A stretch of DNA of 64,000 nucleotides from Deinococcales bacterium (lineage in GTDB: Bacteria > Deinococcota > Deinococci > Deinococcales > JAAFIG01): NCBI GenBank assembly GCA_013298595.1, contig JAAFIG010000023.1, forward strand, positions 1-64,000. The letters run 5' to 3'. Every line of letters starts with the position of its first letter. Position 1 is the stretch's first letter. The translations under genes were made by a program, and so were the position numbers. The notes below the pieces were generated by a model. That model did no database searches and was not told where the DNA came from. It saw only the letters and a program-made list of their open reading frames with translations. Shown piece by piece: positions 36,655 to 44,708 of the stretch.

Positions 36655-36724
36655 CGACGGTAGTGCGACGCTTTGAATGCAAAAGTATTAGAAAGGAGAA
36701 ATGGAGAATCCAGCCAAGACCTAA
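36655..36724 (+). promoter_or_regulatory. Degenerate duplicate of the SARP-box promoter with a 7-codon ORF
   Basis: CGACGGT (36655) and CGACGCT (36666) are 11 bases apart, as in the main promoter at 36792. AAAGGAGAAATG follows about 20 bases later, the same ribosome binding site sequence as at 36841, and opens a 7-codon ORF (MENPAKT, 36701-36724). The -10 is not well placed (TATTAG at 36686). This looks like a decayed tandem copy of the operon's control region. Confidence 0.45.
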
Positions 36725-36791
36725 GCAACAGCGTATCCTGCTATAACTCGAGCATTATCAATGTCTATTCTTACGTTAGAGATAGCGTTTC

Positions 36792-36833
36792 TGACGCTCG
36801 TGTGACGCTCGTGTGACGCTTGCTTTATACGAT
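36792..36833 (+). promoter_or_regulatory. SARP-type box: three TGACGCT heptamers and -10 element
   Basis: TGACGCT occurs at 36792, 36803 and 36814, an exact 11-base period (one helical turn), and the last copy ends 7 bases before TACGAT (36828-36833). No -35 hexamer is needed in this arrangement, which is the one described for SARP activators such as ActII-ORF4. The same heptamers with the same 7-base gap occur at 43714. Two BTAD regulators (1204 and 60463) are candidate activators. Confidence 0.75.
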
Positions 36834-36853
36834 ATGTCACAAAGGAGAAATGT

Positions 36854-37009
36854 ATGCCCCCAGAAGATCTGCAAAAACAGTTCTACACACCACCACAACT
36901 CGAGGCACACCAATGGAAATTTGTTACAGGTGGCACCACCTTGCCAATTGGAACAAACATCTTTCCAGATAATCCACTCGAGGAACTGGGCTTGGAGGAA
37001 ACCCAATGA
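36854..37009 (+). CDS. 51-residue peptide with lasso/RiPP-leader-like motif
   Basis: The ORF begins at ATG 36854, six bases after AAAGGAG, and its stop overlaps the next start (ATGA). The product starts MPPEDLQKQF and continues YTPPQLEAHQWKFVTGG, then TTLPIGTNIFPDNP and an acidic tail. Y-x-x-P-x-L followed at about 9 residues by T-G-G resembles the leader of lasso-type RiPP precursors, where YxxPxL is bound by a PqqD-like recognition protein. However no Asp/Glu is at core positions 7-9 after either Gly, and no lasso cyclase or RRE gene is nearby, so a modified peptide is only a hypothesis. It is the first gene of the tail-collar operon. Confidence 0.65.
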   Translation: MPPEDLQKQFYTPPQLEAHQWKFVTGGTTLPIGTNIFPDNPLEELGLEETQ

Positions 37010-39840
37010 AATACCGTTCCGCTGCTTTATTGGTTTTGGGAGCATTATTGGTAGCTTGTCCACAAGCACCAGTTCCTGTAGTAAAACCCACACCCGTTGT
37101 TGTACAGCCATTTAAACCAACATTATTGGGTAGTTTAACCATCGAATTAGGAGTGGATGGCAAAGGTACAACCGCGCAATTTAAGCCAAACGGTTTGCAA
37201 AACCAAAGCCTGACCCCTGTTCCAGATAACATTATGGCTTTTAGTAACCAAGTCTTGCAGACAATTGATGTACCAAGTACCACAGATCGCTATTTACGAG
37301 CACAATTTACAGTAACTAATAATAGCAATGTAGCTCGTCAGAACCTGACTTTAGTGGCGTATCACAGAAGCGGAAACACTGGCGGCAGTGCTTTTACGAA
37401 TATTCAGAACTTTGCAGGTGGTTCAGTCAATGTCAATAACTTAATTCCAGTCAATGCCATGAAAACCACAGGTTGCACTGCACCTGCCATTGTCTGCGTA
37501 GATAATGCCAATGCAGATTTACAAATCTATACACGCAGCGAAATTAACACCTTAACTACAGCCTCCGAAGGCAGTGTTATCAATGTTACCCCAACCATAG
37601 GCGAAGGCATTTTGCAATACGCCTATGTTGCCCGCAACGGTACCAACAGCCGCCTAATAGCTGCAAATGGCGGCACAGGCACAATTACCTTGGCATTGCA
37701 AGTACCACAGGCAGGCGATGCAGGCAATGGCAACAGCGCTTACCGCTACAGCATGACTTTCTTGGTCTTTACCGACAATGTTGCTCGAGTCACCGAAAGC
37801 ACCTCCGAGCAAGGCACAAACAGTGGTGCAAGCGCTCGAGCCACCAGCTTTGGCAGTAGCCCACAAATTGCCACGATGTGCGGCACAACCTTAACGGGTA
37901 GCACCTTTATACCTGGTGTTCGTACTGTTGGTGTTGGCACAGACACCGCTTGGATGGGTGGGAATTTCTTTGACAGCACCGAAACCACCCTGAATCTAAC
38001 TGGCATTGTTGGTAACACCGAAAAAACATACACAGGTACAAATGGTGTTTTGAATGGACGCTTTGTTGCTTTGGGTAGCGCAACAACTTTGAATGCCACA
38101 GTTCAATCCATCGGCAGCGCCACTACCACCAATGGTGGCAACCTTGGCATTGCTACCAACGGCGACACCACCATTCGCCCGAAAGTCAACTCGAGAATTG
38201 CTGATGGCTTTAATTACCAAATAACAGATGGCACTTGTACCAGCCCTAACATTGCTGCCACCATTTCCGCACCAACCAACACGGTTTGGTACGTTGACTC
38301 TGGTGCATCGGCTGGTGGTGACGGACGCAGCCACACACCATTCCAAAGCCTCTCGAGTGTCAATACCAGTGCCACAACTGGGTCAAACGGCGATTTTATT
38401 TATGTCAAAGGCAGCACAGGCAACGCTGGTTTTACCCTGAAAACCAGCCAGCAGCTGATCGGCTCAGGCGTGGCTTTAACGGTTGCTGGTTTGCCAGCGG
38501 CTACAGCCCCAACCATCACCAGCCCAATTACGGTGGCAACTGGCAATACTATTTCTGGTTTAACCTTCGGTGGTTTAAGTGGCACAGTTGGCGGAACGCT
38601 GACCGTCTCGAGTGCCAGCATCGCCGCAGGCGCAGCCCAAGCCATTAACCTGAGCGGTGGTACGTTAGCAGTCAGCTTAACCAAAGTAGACTCGAGCGGC
38701 GGTACAAACAACATTGCTTTAACCAATACGGCAGGTAGTTTTGCGATTAACGGTTCAGGCACAACCGTAGGTTCAGGCGGTACGCTTTCTGGTGCAACAG
38801 GCAATAGCATTGTCTTAGCAACTCAATTTGGTACAACTTCTTTAAGCAACATCAACATCAACAACGCAGGCTTAAACGGTATCAATGCCACACCCAGCAC
38901 AGGTACAAACAGTTTGACTTTGGCAAAGGTAGCGGTCTCTGGGGCTGGAGCAACAGGCACAGACCAAGAAACCAAAAACGGCTTGCGCTTTGACTCGAGT
39001 GGCAGCAGCGCCAGCAGCCTCACAGTTGGCACTTCGAGCTTTGGCACCAGCAAGCTATTTGGGGTGAAAATTGCCAGTGGTGGTACAGGCAGCCTAAGCC
39101 TTGATGTACAGAACAACACCTTTACCAACAATACCGACTATGCTGTTTGGGTCTCGTTGGTTTCAACTGGCACCAATAAATTTTTAGTCAACACCAACAC
39201 TGTTACCAACAATCTAGCAGCCAGTGGCGGTGGTGTTCGTATCTGGGCAGAGCAGAGCAGTGCTATTCAAAACAATGGGCGTGTAAATGGCAACACCATC
39301 AACCTAACCACAACGGCATCCACAACTGTAACTGGGATTGATGTCGAAACCAAACGCAGTGCCGATATGCGCCTCGAGGTAAATAACAACACAGTCAGCA
39401 ATTATCGCGCTACAGGCATCAATGTCATCACTGACAGCACCACAGGTACAGCCAGCAAGATGAGCTTGAAACTGACCAATAACACCCTCTCGAGCAGTGC
39501 AGCGAATCGATTTGAAGGGATGCAACTGGTTTCTGGAGCCAGTGTTGCACCAGCCCCACAACCAACACTGTGTTTGAACATGAGCGGCAACAGAACCCAA
39601 GTTGGCGATGTTAGCGCAGGTTTTCCAGACAACTACTATATGTGGCAGCAAAATGGTGTGTTCCAAGTTCAGGGGTTAGGAGCAAATAGCACCACGACAT
39701 TTGCAGCCGTCAATACCTTGCTGCTGACCACCAACACCAACCAAAACCAAAGTGGCGGCGCAGCAACCATTTTCTACGACACATCCACAACCTTTACCAC
39801 AGCCTCAGGTGGTGCTTGTACCACACCAAGTGGCGTTTAA
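37006..39840 (+). CDS. Surface lipoprotein with right-handed beta-helix
   Basis: The 944-residue product has a lipoprotein signal (MKYRSAALLVLGALLVAC) and a Pro/Val-rich linker. Residues 40-420 are Thr/Asn-rich beta structure. Near residue 425 the segment VWYVDSGASAGGDGRSHTPF, then YVKGSTGNAGFTLKTSQQLIGSG by landmarks, is the typical opening of a parallel beta-helix; repeated rungs follow (NNTFTNNTDYAVWVS, NTNTVTNNLAASGGGVRIW, VNNNTVSNYRATGINV). Such domains bind or cleave polysaccharides or act as fibres. GGAGGAAACCCA precedes the ATG, which overlaps the stop of the small peptide gene, so the two are coupled. There is no CTCGAG in its first 780 bases. Confidence 0.8.
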   Translation: MKYRSAALLVLGALLVACPQAPVPVVKPTPVVVQPFKPTLLGSLTIELGVDGKGTTAQFKPNGLQNQSLTPVPDNIMAFSNQVLQTIDVPSTTDRYLRAQFTVTNNSNVARQNLTLVAYHRSGNTGGSAFTNIQNFAGGSVNVNNLIPVNAMKTTGCTAPAIVCVDNANADLQIYTRSEINTLTTASEGSVINVTPTIGEGILQYAYVARNGTNSRLIAANGGTGTITLALQVPQAGDAGNGNSAYRYSMTFLVFTDNVARVTESTSEQGTNSGASARATSFGSSPQIATMCGTTLTGSTFIPGVRTVGVGTDTAWMGGNFFDSTETTLNLTGIVGNTEKTYTGTNGVLNGRFVALGSATTLNATVQSIGSATTTNGGNLGIATNGDTTIRPKVNSRIADGFNYQITDGTCTSPNIAATISAPTNTVWYVDSGASAGGDGRSHTPFQSLSSVNTSATTGSNGDFIYVKGSTGNAGFTLKTSQQLIGSGVALTVAGLPAATAPTITSPITVATGNTISGLTFGGLSGTVGGTLTVSSASIAAGAAQAINLSGGTLAVSLTKVDSSGGTNNIALTNTAGSFAINGSGTTVGSGGTLSGATGNSIVLATQFGTTSLSNININNAGLNGINATPSTGTNSLTLAKVAVSGAGATGTDQETKNGLRFDSSGSSASSLTVGTSSFGTSKLFGVKIASGGTGSLSLDVQNNTFTNNTDYAVWVSLVSTGTNKFLVNTNTVTNNLAASGGGVRIWAEQSSAIQNNGRVNGNTINLTTTASTTVTGIDVETKRSADMRLEVNNNTVSNYRATGINVITDSTTGTASKMSLKLTNNTLSSSAANRFEGMQLVSGASVAPAPQPTLCLNMSGNRTQVGDVSAGFPDNYYMWQQNGVFQVQGLGANSTTTFAAVNTLLLTTNTNQNQSGGAATIFYDTSTTFTTASGGACTTPSGV

Positions 39841-39848
39841 GGAGCTTT

Positions 39849-40358
39849 ATGGCTGAACCATTTATTGGCGAACTTAGAATCATGAGTTTTGGTACCATAC
39901 CCAAAGGCTGGGCGCAATGCAATGGGCAACTGCTGCCAATCAATCAGAATCAAGCCTTGTTTTCATTGTTGGGTACAACCTATGGTGGGGATGGACGAGT
40001 CAACTTTGCCCTACCCAATTTACAAAGCCGCACACCTTTGCATTTTGGTGCAGGACTTACCCAAGGGCAACAGATAGGAGCAGGGACTCACACCCTCATT
40101 CAGAGTGAACTTCCAGCTCACTCACACAGCATTGCGGTCAGCAACACCACCGCTACTCTCGAGACTCCAGTGAATGCACCCAATGGTAACGCCTTGGCAC
40201 AACCCGCCAGCAATCTGTATGGTGCGCCAACCAGTCTGGTGTCCACGAGCCAAGTGTTAAGCAATGTAGGCGGCAGTCAACCCCACACCAACCAACAACC
40301 ATTTCTGGGTTTGAACATTTGCATTGCCTTACAAGGCAATTTTCCATCCCAAACCTAA
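39849..40358 (+). CDS. Tail-collar domain protein, copy 1 (microcystin-dependent-protein-like)
   Basis: The 169-residue protein carries the phage tail-collar domain: EPFIGELRIMSFGTIPKGWA, CNGQLLPINQNQALFSLLGT, TYGGDGRVNFALPNLQSR, and a C-terminal GGSQPHTNQQPFLGLNICIA. This is the MdpB-like architecture found in many bacteria outside prophages. AAGGAGC lies 6 bases before the ATG at 39849, 8 bases after the lipoprotein stop. No signal peptide is present, so export, if any, is by another route. It is the first of three paralogues; the three share domain order but not close identity, so they are old duplicates. Confidence 0.9.
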   Translation: MAEPFIGELRIMSFGTIPKGWAQCNGQLLPINQNQALFSLLGTTYGGDGRVNFALPNLQSRTPLHFGAGLTQGQQIGAGTHTLIQSELPAHSHSIAVSNTTATLETPVNAPNGNALAQPASNLYGAPTSLVSTSQVLSNVGGSQPHTNQQPFLGLNICIALQGNFPSQT

Positions 40359-40367
40359 AGGAGTCTT

Positions 40368-40880
40368 ATGGCACAACCTTATGTTGGTGAAGTTCGTTTA
40401 TTCGCGGGTAATTTTGCTCCTGCTGGCTGGCTGTTTTGCGATGGCTCGTTACAAGCTATTTCTGAAAATGAAACCCTCTTTCAACTGATTGGCACAACAT
40501 ATGGTGGCGATGGGCAAACAACCTTTGCCTTGCCTGATTTGCGCGGCAGAGTCCCTGTGCATGTGGGAACTGGGGCGGGTGTGACAACAGTCATTGGGCA
40601 ATCAGGCGGTGTTGAAACCGTCACCCTGACCAGCAATCAGATTCCAAATCACACCCATACTGTGTTTGCCTCGAGTGATGCCGCCAGCACCAATGTCCCC
40701 AGTGCCAATGTGGTACTTGCTACACCCAGTTACAACGCTTACCGTGCTGGTGTGCCTAGTGCGGCACTGAATGCCCCTCTATCCAATAGTGGTGGAGGTC
40801 AACCACACAGCAATATGCAGCCCTACTTGGCGCTTAATTACATCATTTCACTGTTTGGCATTTTCCCATCCCCAAACTAA
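40368..40880 (+). CDS. Tail-collar domain protein, copy 2
   Basis: The 170-residue paralogue reads QPYVGEVRLFAGNFAPAGWL, FCDGSLQAISENETLFQLIG, TYGGDGQTTFALPDLRGRVP and ends with QPHSNMQPYLALNYIISLFG. The Cys-Asp-Gly (CDG) version of the motif and the final IFPSPN tail match the commonest form of the family. AAAGGAGTCTT precedes the ATG, 9 bases after copy 1. Phage tail-collar domains attach fibres to baseplates; in non-phage genomes the function of these trios is not established. No other tail gene is near. Confidence 0.9.
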   Translation: MAQPYVGEVRLFAGNFAPAGWLFCDGSLQAISENETLFQLIGTTYGGDGQTTFALPDLRGRVPVHVGTGAGVTTVIGQSGGVETVTLTSNQIPNHTHTVFASSDAASTNVPSANVVLATPSYNAYRAGVPSAALNAPLSNSGGGQPHSNMQPYLALNYIISLFGIFPSPN

Positions 40881-40889
40881 AGGAGTCTT

Positions 40890-41411
40890 ATGGCAGACCC
40901 ATTTGTTGCAGAAATTCGTATTTTTGGTTTTAACTTTGCTCCCAGAGGCTGGGCGTTTTGCAATGGACAACTCCTGCCCATTTCGCAAAATACAGCTTTG
41001 TTCAGTCTGCTGGGTACAAATTATGGCGGTGATGGTAGGTCAACCTTCGGCTTACCCAACCTCCAAGGTAATGCTGCGCTTAGTCAGGGTCAAGGACCAG
41101 GTTTAAGTCTTTATGACCTTGGGGAAATAGGTGGCTCGAGTAGCGTGACCTTATTGGCAAACGAAGTTCCAGCCCACAACCACACTGACATGAAAGCCAA
41201 TGCTCGAGCTGCGATTTCCAATAATCCTAGTGGGGCAGCACCTGCCCTGACCACAGGAAACTTCACCTATGTCAGCACCGCGCCTAACATCAATCTCTCG
41301 AGTGCCTCAACCAACATTGTTGGTGGTTCGCAACCACACAACAACTACATGCCATCGTTGGTACTGAATTTTTGCATTGCCACACAAGGTGTTTTCCCAC
41401 CAAGACAATAA
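40890..41411 (+). CDS. Tail-collar domain protein, copy 3
   Basis: The 173-residue paralogue reads DPFVAEIRIFGFNFAPRGWA, FCNGQLLPISQNTALFSLLG, YGGDGRSTFGLPNLQGNAAL and ends with GGSQPHNNYMPSLVLNFCIA and GVFPPRQ. The same ribosome binding site and 9-base gap as between copies 1 and 2 precede it (AAAGGAGTCTT), so the intergenic segments were duplicated with the genes. Together the three could form hetero-trimeric collar-like assemblies, which is inference. Confidence 0.9.
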   Translation: MADPFVAEIRIFGFNFAPRGWAFCNGQLLPISQNTALFSLLGTNYGGDGRSTFGLPNLQGNAALSQGQGPGLSLYDLGEIGGSSSVTLLANEVPAHNHTDMKANARAAISNNPSGAAPALTTGNFTYVSTAPNINLSSASTNIVGGSQPHNNYMPSLVLNFCIATQGVFPPRQ

Positions 41412-41422
41412 GGAGTCCAACC

Positions 41423-42439
41423 ATGAAAAGACGCGATTTCTTACAAGCCCTTGGTGTTGGCGCAGCCATTCCCGCCATTGGCGTTGCTGCCCAAGCCGCC
41501 CCACAAAAACTGCGGGTGCTGGCACTGTCTCCAAAAAAATTCTCGAGCCAATTTTTACGTGGCATAACCCAAAATCAGAATCTCGAGGTGCAATTTGTTG
41601 ATGCTGGTAGCACCACCACCAGCGCGGCTCGAGCTTTAGCAGACACTCTCGAGAGCAAAACCTTTGATGTGCTGGTTTCGCTTGGCGATGGTTTTGCCGA
41701 TGTCCTGCGCCCGATCCTCGAGCAGCACGCCTTACCAGCCATCTGCAACGAATTTGGTGCGAACATTCCACAGCACCTCGAGACCAGTCCATTTATTATT
41801 TCTAACAGCCTCAAACTCTGGCAATCCGAATGGGCATTGGGTGGTTTTGTTGCCAGTCAGCGCAAAACCAACATTGGGCGTGGCAACACTGCTGTAATTG
41901 TTTGTACTTTCCGCGAAGCGGGTTATGACCTGCCATATGCCTTTAGAAGCGGCTTTGAAAGCGCTGGTGGCACAATCCTCGAGACCATTGTTTCCGAAGA
42001 CTGGGCAGCCGTTCTCGAGCAAATCAAGACCCTTAAACCAGCCCATTTGCACATCATCGCTTCGGACGGGGCAAACCTCGAGATGCTGCGCTCGGCTCAA
42101 GTGCCAATCAGTGCCAGTGCCTTGACCAAACTCAGCGCCACAACTGCTTTCTCGAGTTTCGGGGAAGATGCTGTGCTGCAACTCGGTCAAGAAAGCGCAG
42201 CACTGCTCGAGCAAGCTGCCAGTAGCGACAGCCTGAATTTCTTAAAAGCACTTCGGAATGCCAAAATACAAACCGCTCGGGGCGTGCTGGAATTCAAACG
42301 CAACCAAAACCAAAATGCGCTGTACCTCGAGAAAAATGGGGTTCGGCGGGTTCTCGAATCGGTTTCGGAAATGCACCCACGCTTGAACGATTTGCGTTCT
42401 GGATTGCGTTCTGGGTTCACCAATACATATATGGTTTAG
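41423..42439 (+). CDS. Tat-exported periplasmic binding protein (type 1 fold)
   Basis: The 338-residue product starts at ATG 41423 after AAGGAGTCC with a twin-arginine signal, MKRRDFLQALGVGAAIPAIG followed by AAQAA. The mature part has the alternating pattern of type 1 periplasmic binding proteins (ABC sugar/BMP-like): KLRVLALSPKKFSSQFLRGI, FDVLVSLGDGFADVLRPILE, NTAVIVCTFREAGYDLPYAF. Tat export implies folding, possibly with a ligand, before transport. It follows the three collar genes by 11 bases. Near the C-terminus an RSGL/RSGF repeat results from a 12-base tandem duplication. CTCGAG is very dense here (12 or more sites). It has no permease partner. Confidence 0.75.
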   Translation: MKRRDFLQALGVGAAIPAIGVAAQAAPQKLRVLALSPKKFSSQFLRGITQNQNLEVQFVDAGSTTTSAARALADTLESKTFDVLVSLGDGFADVLRPILEQHALPAICNEFGANIPQHLETSPFIISNSLKLWQSEWALGGFVASQRKTNIGRGNTAVIVCTFREAGYDLPYAFRSGFESAGGTILETIVSEDWAAVLEQIKTLKPAHLHIIASDGANLEMLRSAQVPISASALTKLSATTAFSSFGEDAVLQLGQESAALLEQAASSDSLNFLKALRNAKIQTARGVLEFKRNQNQNALYLEKNGVRRVLESVSEMHPRLNDLRSGLRSGFTNTYMV

Positions 42440-42921
42440 TGGCAAGCATGAATTTAACTTTACGCACAGAAGCAGAAGCGGACATTCCGTTTCTGCTTTC
42501 TTTGTACGCCGCTTCTCGAGCCGAAGAACTAGCTGTTGTGCCTTGGACAGCAGAGCAAAAACAAGCCTTTCTCGAGCAGCAATTTCTTGCCCAGCGCAGC
42601 CATTATTACCAGCACTACCAAGGTGCGGCTTTTGATTTAATTCTGCTTGAGGGAACACCAGTTGGGCGGTTATACGTGCATCGCAGCAGCGAAATTCGCT
42701 TAATGGATATTATTGTCGCATCAGCTTACCAACAACGTGGCATTGCCAAATGGTGCTTTGAACAATTATTCCTCGAGGCTCAAGCAACTGGTATGGACAT
42801 TACCCTGCATGTCGAAATGAACAACCATGCAAGGGATTGGTACAAGCGCATGGGCTTTACCGAACTCGAGACCGAAGCAACAGGTGTTTACGCCAAAATG
42901 ATTCACCATACTAAGGCTTAA
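42439..42921 (+). CDS. GNAT family N-acetyltransferase
   Basis: The roughly 160-residue enzyme shows the GNAT fold: LTLRTEAEADIPFLLSLYAA at the N-terminus, then LMDIIVASAYQQRGIAKWCF with the acetyl-CoA-binding Q/RxxGxA motif (QQRGIA), and NNHARDWYKRMGFTELETEA. GTG at 42439 overlaps the previous stop (TAGTG); ATG at 42448 is an alternative. The acceptor substrate is unknown. Acetyltransferase genes are, as far as I recall, frequent neighbours of tail-collar trios, which supports its membership in this unit. It converges on the Rieske gene with a 4-base overlap of stops. Confidence 0.88.
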   Translation: MASMNLTLRTEAEADIPFLLSLYAASRAEELAVVPWTAEQKQAFLEQQFLAQRSHYYQHYQGAAFDLILLEGTPVGRLYVHRSSEIRLMDIIVASAYQQRGIAKWCFEQLFLEAQATGMDITLHVEMNNHARDWYKRMGFTELETEATGVYAKMIHHTKA

Positions 42922-43361
42922 CGCAAAAAATCTATTGCCCAAATATTTTTTTCTCGCACCTCGAGTTTAACTGCCAGCAAAGGCACTCGAGCTGGACCAC
43001 TAATCACACCACCAATGGCATTAAAAATACTGCCATGACAATCGCAAAAATGTGTTCCATCCTCCTCCGTTGCGGTAGCACAACCCGCATGAGTACAGCG
43101 CCTTGATAAAGCCACAAAAGCCTGCTGCTCTACAAGCAAAACTCGAGGTGAATTTTCTTTTGGCACAGCAACGCGTTGCAAAACACAACTGGTGTTTTCA
43201 AACGTAAAATTAAAGTGCTTAAAATTTGCATCTACTTGACTCAACTCGAGTATTTTCATGGCTTGAGTAGGGGCAGCTAATGCAGTCTGTAATGCAACCT
43301 CTGAACCAAACAGTGTGAGTGCTAAGGTTTTGTTAACTTCACGTCGGTTGATTCGTTTCAT
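42918..43361 (-). CDS. Rieske-type [2Fe-2S] protein
   Basis: The 147-residue protein has both cluster-binding motifs: CTHAGC (two ligands, Cys and His) and CDCHGS (two ligands) separated by 15-20 residues, followed by GGVISGPA, the conserved Gly/Pro loop. The N-terminus MKRINRREVNKTLALTLFGS has an RR pair and hydrophobic stretch compatible with a Tat signal, which suits a cluster-containing exported protein. ATG at 43361 is chosen over the in-frame TTG at 43364. TACAAT lies 8 bases upstream (leaderless). A stand-alone Rieske ferredoxin or a secreted electron carrier is likely; no partner oxidoreductase adjoins. Confidence 0.88.
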   Translation of the reverse strand: MKRINRREVNKTLALTLFGSEVALQTALAAPTQAMKILELSQVDANFKHFNFTFENTSCVLQRVAVPKENSPRVLLVEQQAFVALSRRCTHAGCATATEEDGTHFCDCHGSIFNAIGGVISGPARVPLLAVKLEVREKNIWAIDFLR

Positions 43362-43448
43362 CAATACGAATTGTAGTGCAAAAGTCTTGAATCATTAGCA
43401 TGGCACTTGATGAGATATACCACACGCAAAAGCAGTAAACTCGAGACT

Positions 43449-43667
43449 ATGAAATACCTTGGTGCTTTGCGAGAGGTACTGATTATTCTTGGACTTGGTG
43501 TTAGTGTAGGCTTGGGCTTAGCGTACTGTCAAAAAGTGTTCAAATGGAATCCAGAATATGTGCAACTTACTTTGGTTGTTGTTGGTATTGCCATCAGTCT
43601 TTGGGCGTGTTTTGTGTACACTAAATTCATCAAAGAATGGACTGAATCCTTAGATGATTGGGATTAA
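43449..43667 (+). CDS. Small two-segment membrane protein, unknown
   Basis: From ATG 43449 the product has 72 residues with two hydrophobic segments (EVLIILGLGVSVGLGLAYC and LTLVVVGIAISLWACFVY) and an acidic C-terminal tail (EWTESLDDWD). TAAACT ends 7 bases before this ATG and overlaps a CTCGAG site, favouring it; an in-frame ATG at 43410 would add 13 basic residues. I recognise no family. It lies 47 bases after nothing but intergenic sequence, divergent from the Rieske gene and upstream of the SARP-box gene. Confidence 0.6.
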   Translation: MKYLGALREVLIILGLGVSVGLGLAYCQKVFKWNPEYVQLTLVVVGIAISLWACFVYTKFIKEWTESLDDWD

Positions 43668-43713
43668 AACCCAAACCTCGAGTGGTTAAAAAAATATCGT
43701 CAGGAAAAGCATG

Positions 43714-43744
43714 TGACGCTCATGTGACGCTCAAACCATAGTAT
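43714..43744 (+). promoter_or_regulatory. SARP-type box: two TGACGCT heptamers and -10 element
   Basis: TGACGCT at 43714 and 43725 (11-base period) ends exactly 7 bases before TAGTAT (43739-43744), the same geometry as the tail-collar promoter at 36792. The ATG of the next gene follows 6 bases after the -10, so the message is leaderless. Confidence 0.75.
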
Positions 43745-43750
43745 CAAAAC

Positions 43751-44338
43751 ATGACCGCAAACGCTAAACAATATTTTGCTATATATCGTGAAGAAAACAC
43801 CCCAACTTGGTACCAAGCAACAGGTGTACCAGGTTTTCGTTCAGAAGCCAATCACCGCAATGGCGTGAGCACCTTATTTGAAGCCAGTACTTTTGGTCAT
43901 TTCCGTAACGGAGAATTCGTCGGCGAATTACTGACCATAGCAATGCACGATCACTCTGTAGAAGCACGTTACACTGCCAAAGCCTTATTTGAATACCGCA
44001 GCACTAACGATATTTTCGCCATTCGTGCTCATGCTCGAGTTGCCGAATTACCGATTGTTCCAATTGAATGGCGAAAATGGGTTTTGATTCAAAACCATGC
44101 GTTGTATTACACTGGGCGCGAAAACGATATGAACCCTTTTCTCGAGTTAGTCAGTGGGAACCAATTAAGACTCGAGCAACGAATAATCATCGGAGCAGAA
44201 CCCGCACCTGTCTTGCAATTCAGCAATGCAGAGCGCCCACTAGGACGAACTCCAGTACAGGCTATGCCAGTGCCTGTTCAATCTGCCAAAATCACAGCCA
44301 GTAAATCGTGGCTTGACCGATTCTTTAAACGCAACTGA
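43751..44338 (+). CDS. Unknown protein under SARP-type control
   Basis: The 195-residue product (MTANAKQYFAIYREENTPTW...) has no signal peptide and no recognised domain. It is predicted to be mixed alpha/beta with aromatic-rich N-terminal segments (TWYQATGVPGF) and a Pro/Val-rich linker near residue 165 before a basic amphipathic tail (SKSWLDRFFKRN) that could contact a membrane. Its promoter shares the heptamer repeats of the tail-collar operon, so it is likely co-expressed and may act in the same process. The start is set by the -10 element 6 bases upstream. Confidence 0.6.
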   Translation: MTANAKQYFAIYREENTPTWYQATGVPGFRSEANHRNGVSTLFEASTFGHFRNGEFVGELLTIAMHDHSVEARYTAKALFEYRSTNDIFAIRAHARVAELPIVPIEWRKWVLIQNHALYYTGRENDMNPFLELVSGNQLRLEQRIIIGAEPAPVLQFSNAERPLGRTPVQAMPVPVQSAKITASKSWLDRFFKRN

Positions 44339-44425
44339 GCGCAAAAATAAGTAGCTTTTTTTGATGTACACCACTGCTAAAAGTCTGAGCCTATTTTAGC
44401 TAACCCGATTTTTCGTGTTGAGTAT

Positions 44426-44707
44426 TTAACTAAAAACAGCCTCGAGTTGCACACCAGCACCTGCCGCAGCAATTGGTACAAGAAAAATCTCGAGTTTGCC
44501 CAGCGTTTCGTGATGCAGTGCATACGTACCTTGAGGCGCAGGAACTGGGCTGTGGAAAATCAATGAAAAAGCAGTTCGAGTTGCACCTGCTCGAGTATTT
44601 TGTGCTTTGACTTCAAGTAATGTAAAAATCACATCCGAGTTCTCGAGGGTAAAGTTTTGCGTGATTAACGGTTGAAAATCCTCGAGTGTAATAGTTGCTA
44701 AGTCCAT
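44426..44707 (-). CDS. DUF6916-like small protein
   Basis: The 93-residue product begins at ATG 44707 (AAGGGGG site) and reads DLATITLEDFQPLITQNFTL, LLEVKAQNTRAGATRTAFSL, FHSPVPAPQGTYALHHETLG and KLEIFLVPI. This is the pattern I remember for DUF6916, a small beta-rich family frequently encoded beside tail-collar genes, so its presence 3 kb from the collar trio is notable. It is the third gene of the thrC operon, one base after the metallo-hydrolase stop; the last bases of that gene contain its ribosome binding site. Function unknown. Confidence 0.65.
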   Translation of the reverse strand: MDLATITLEDFQPLITQNFTLENSDVIFTLLEVKAQNTRAGATRTAFSLIFHSPVPAPQGTYALHHETLGKLEIFLVPIAAAGAGVQLEAVFS

Positions 44708-44708
44708 G

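Noticed and set aside
36854..37009. Canonical lasso peptide gene cluster
   Set aside because: No asparagine-synthetase-like cyclase, transglutaminase-type leader peptidase or PqqD-like protein is adjacent, and no acidic residue is at core position 7-9; the transglutaminase-like gene at 55866 is far away and of another type.
39849..41411. Prophage or contractile injection system remnant
   Set aside because: Only tail-collar genes are present; no sheath, tube, baseplate, integrase or attachment sites, and tail-collar trios are common outside phages.
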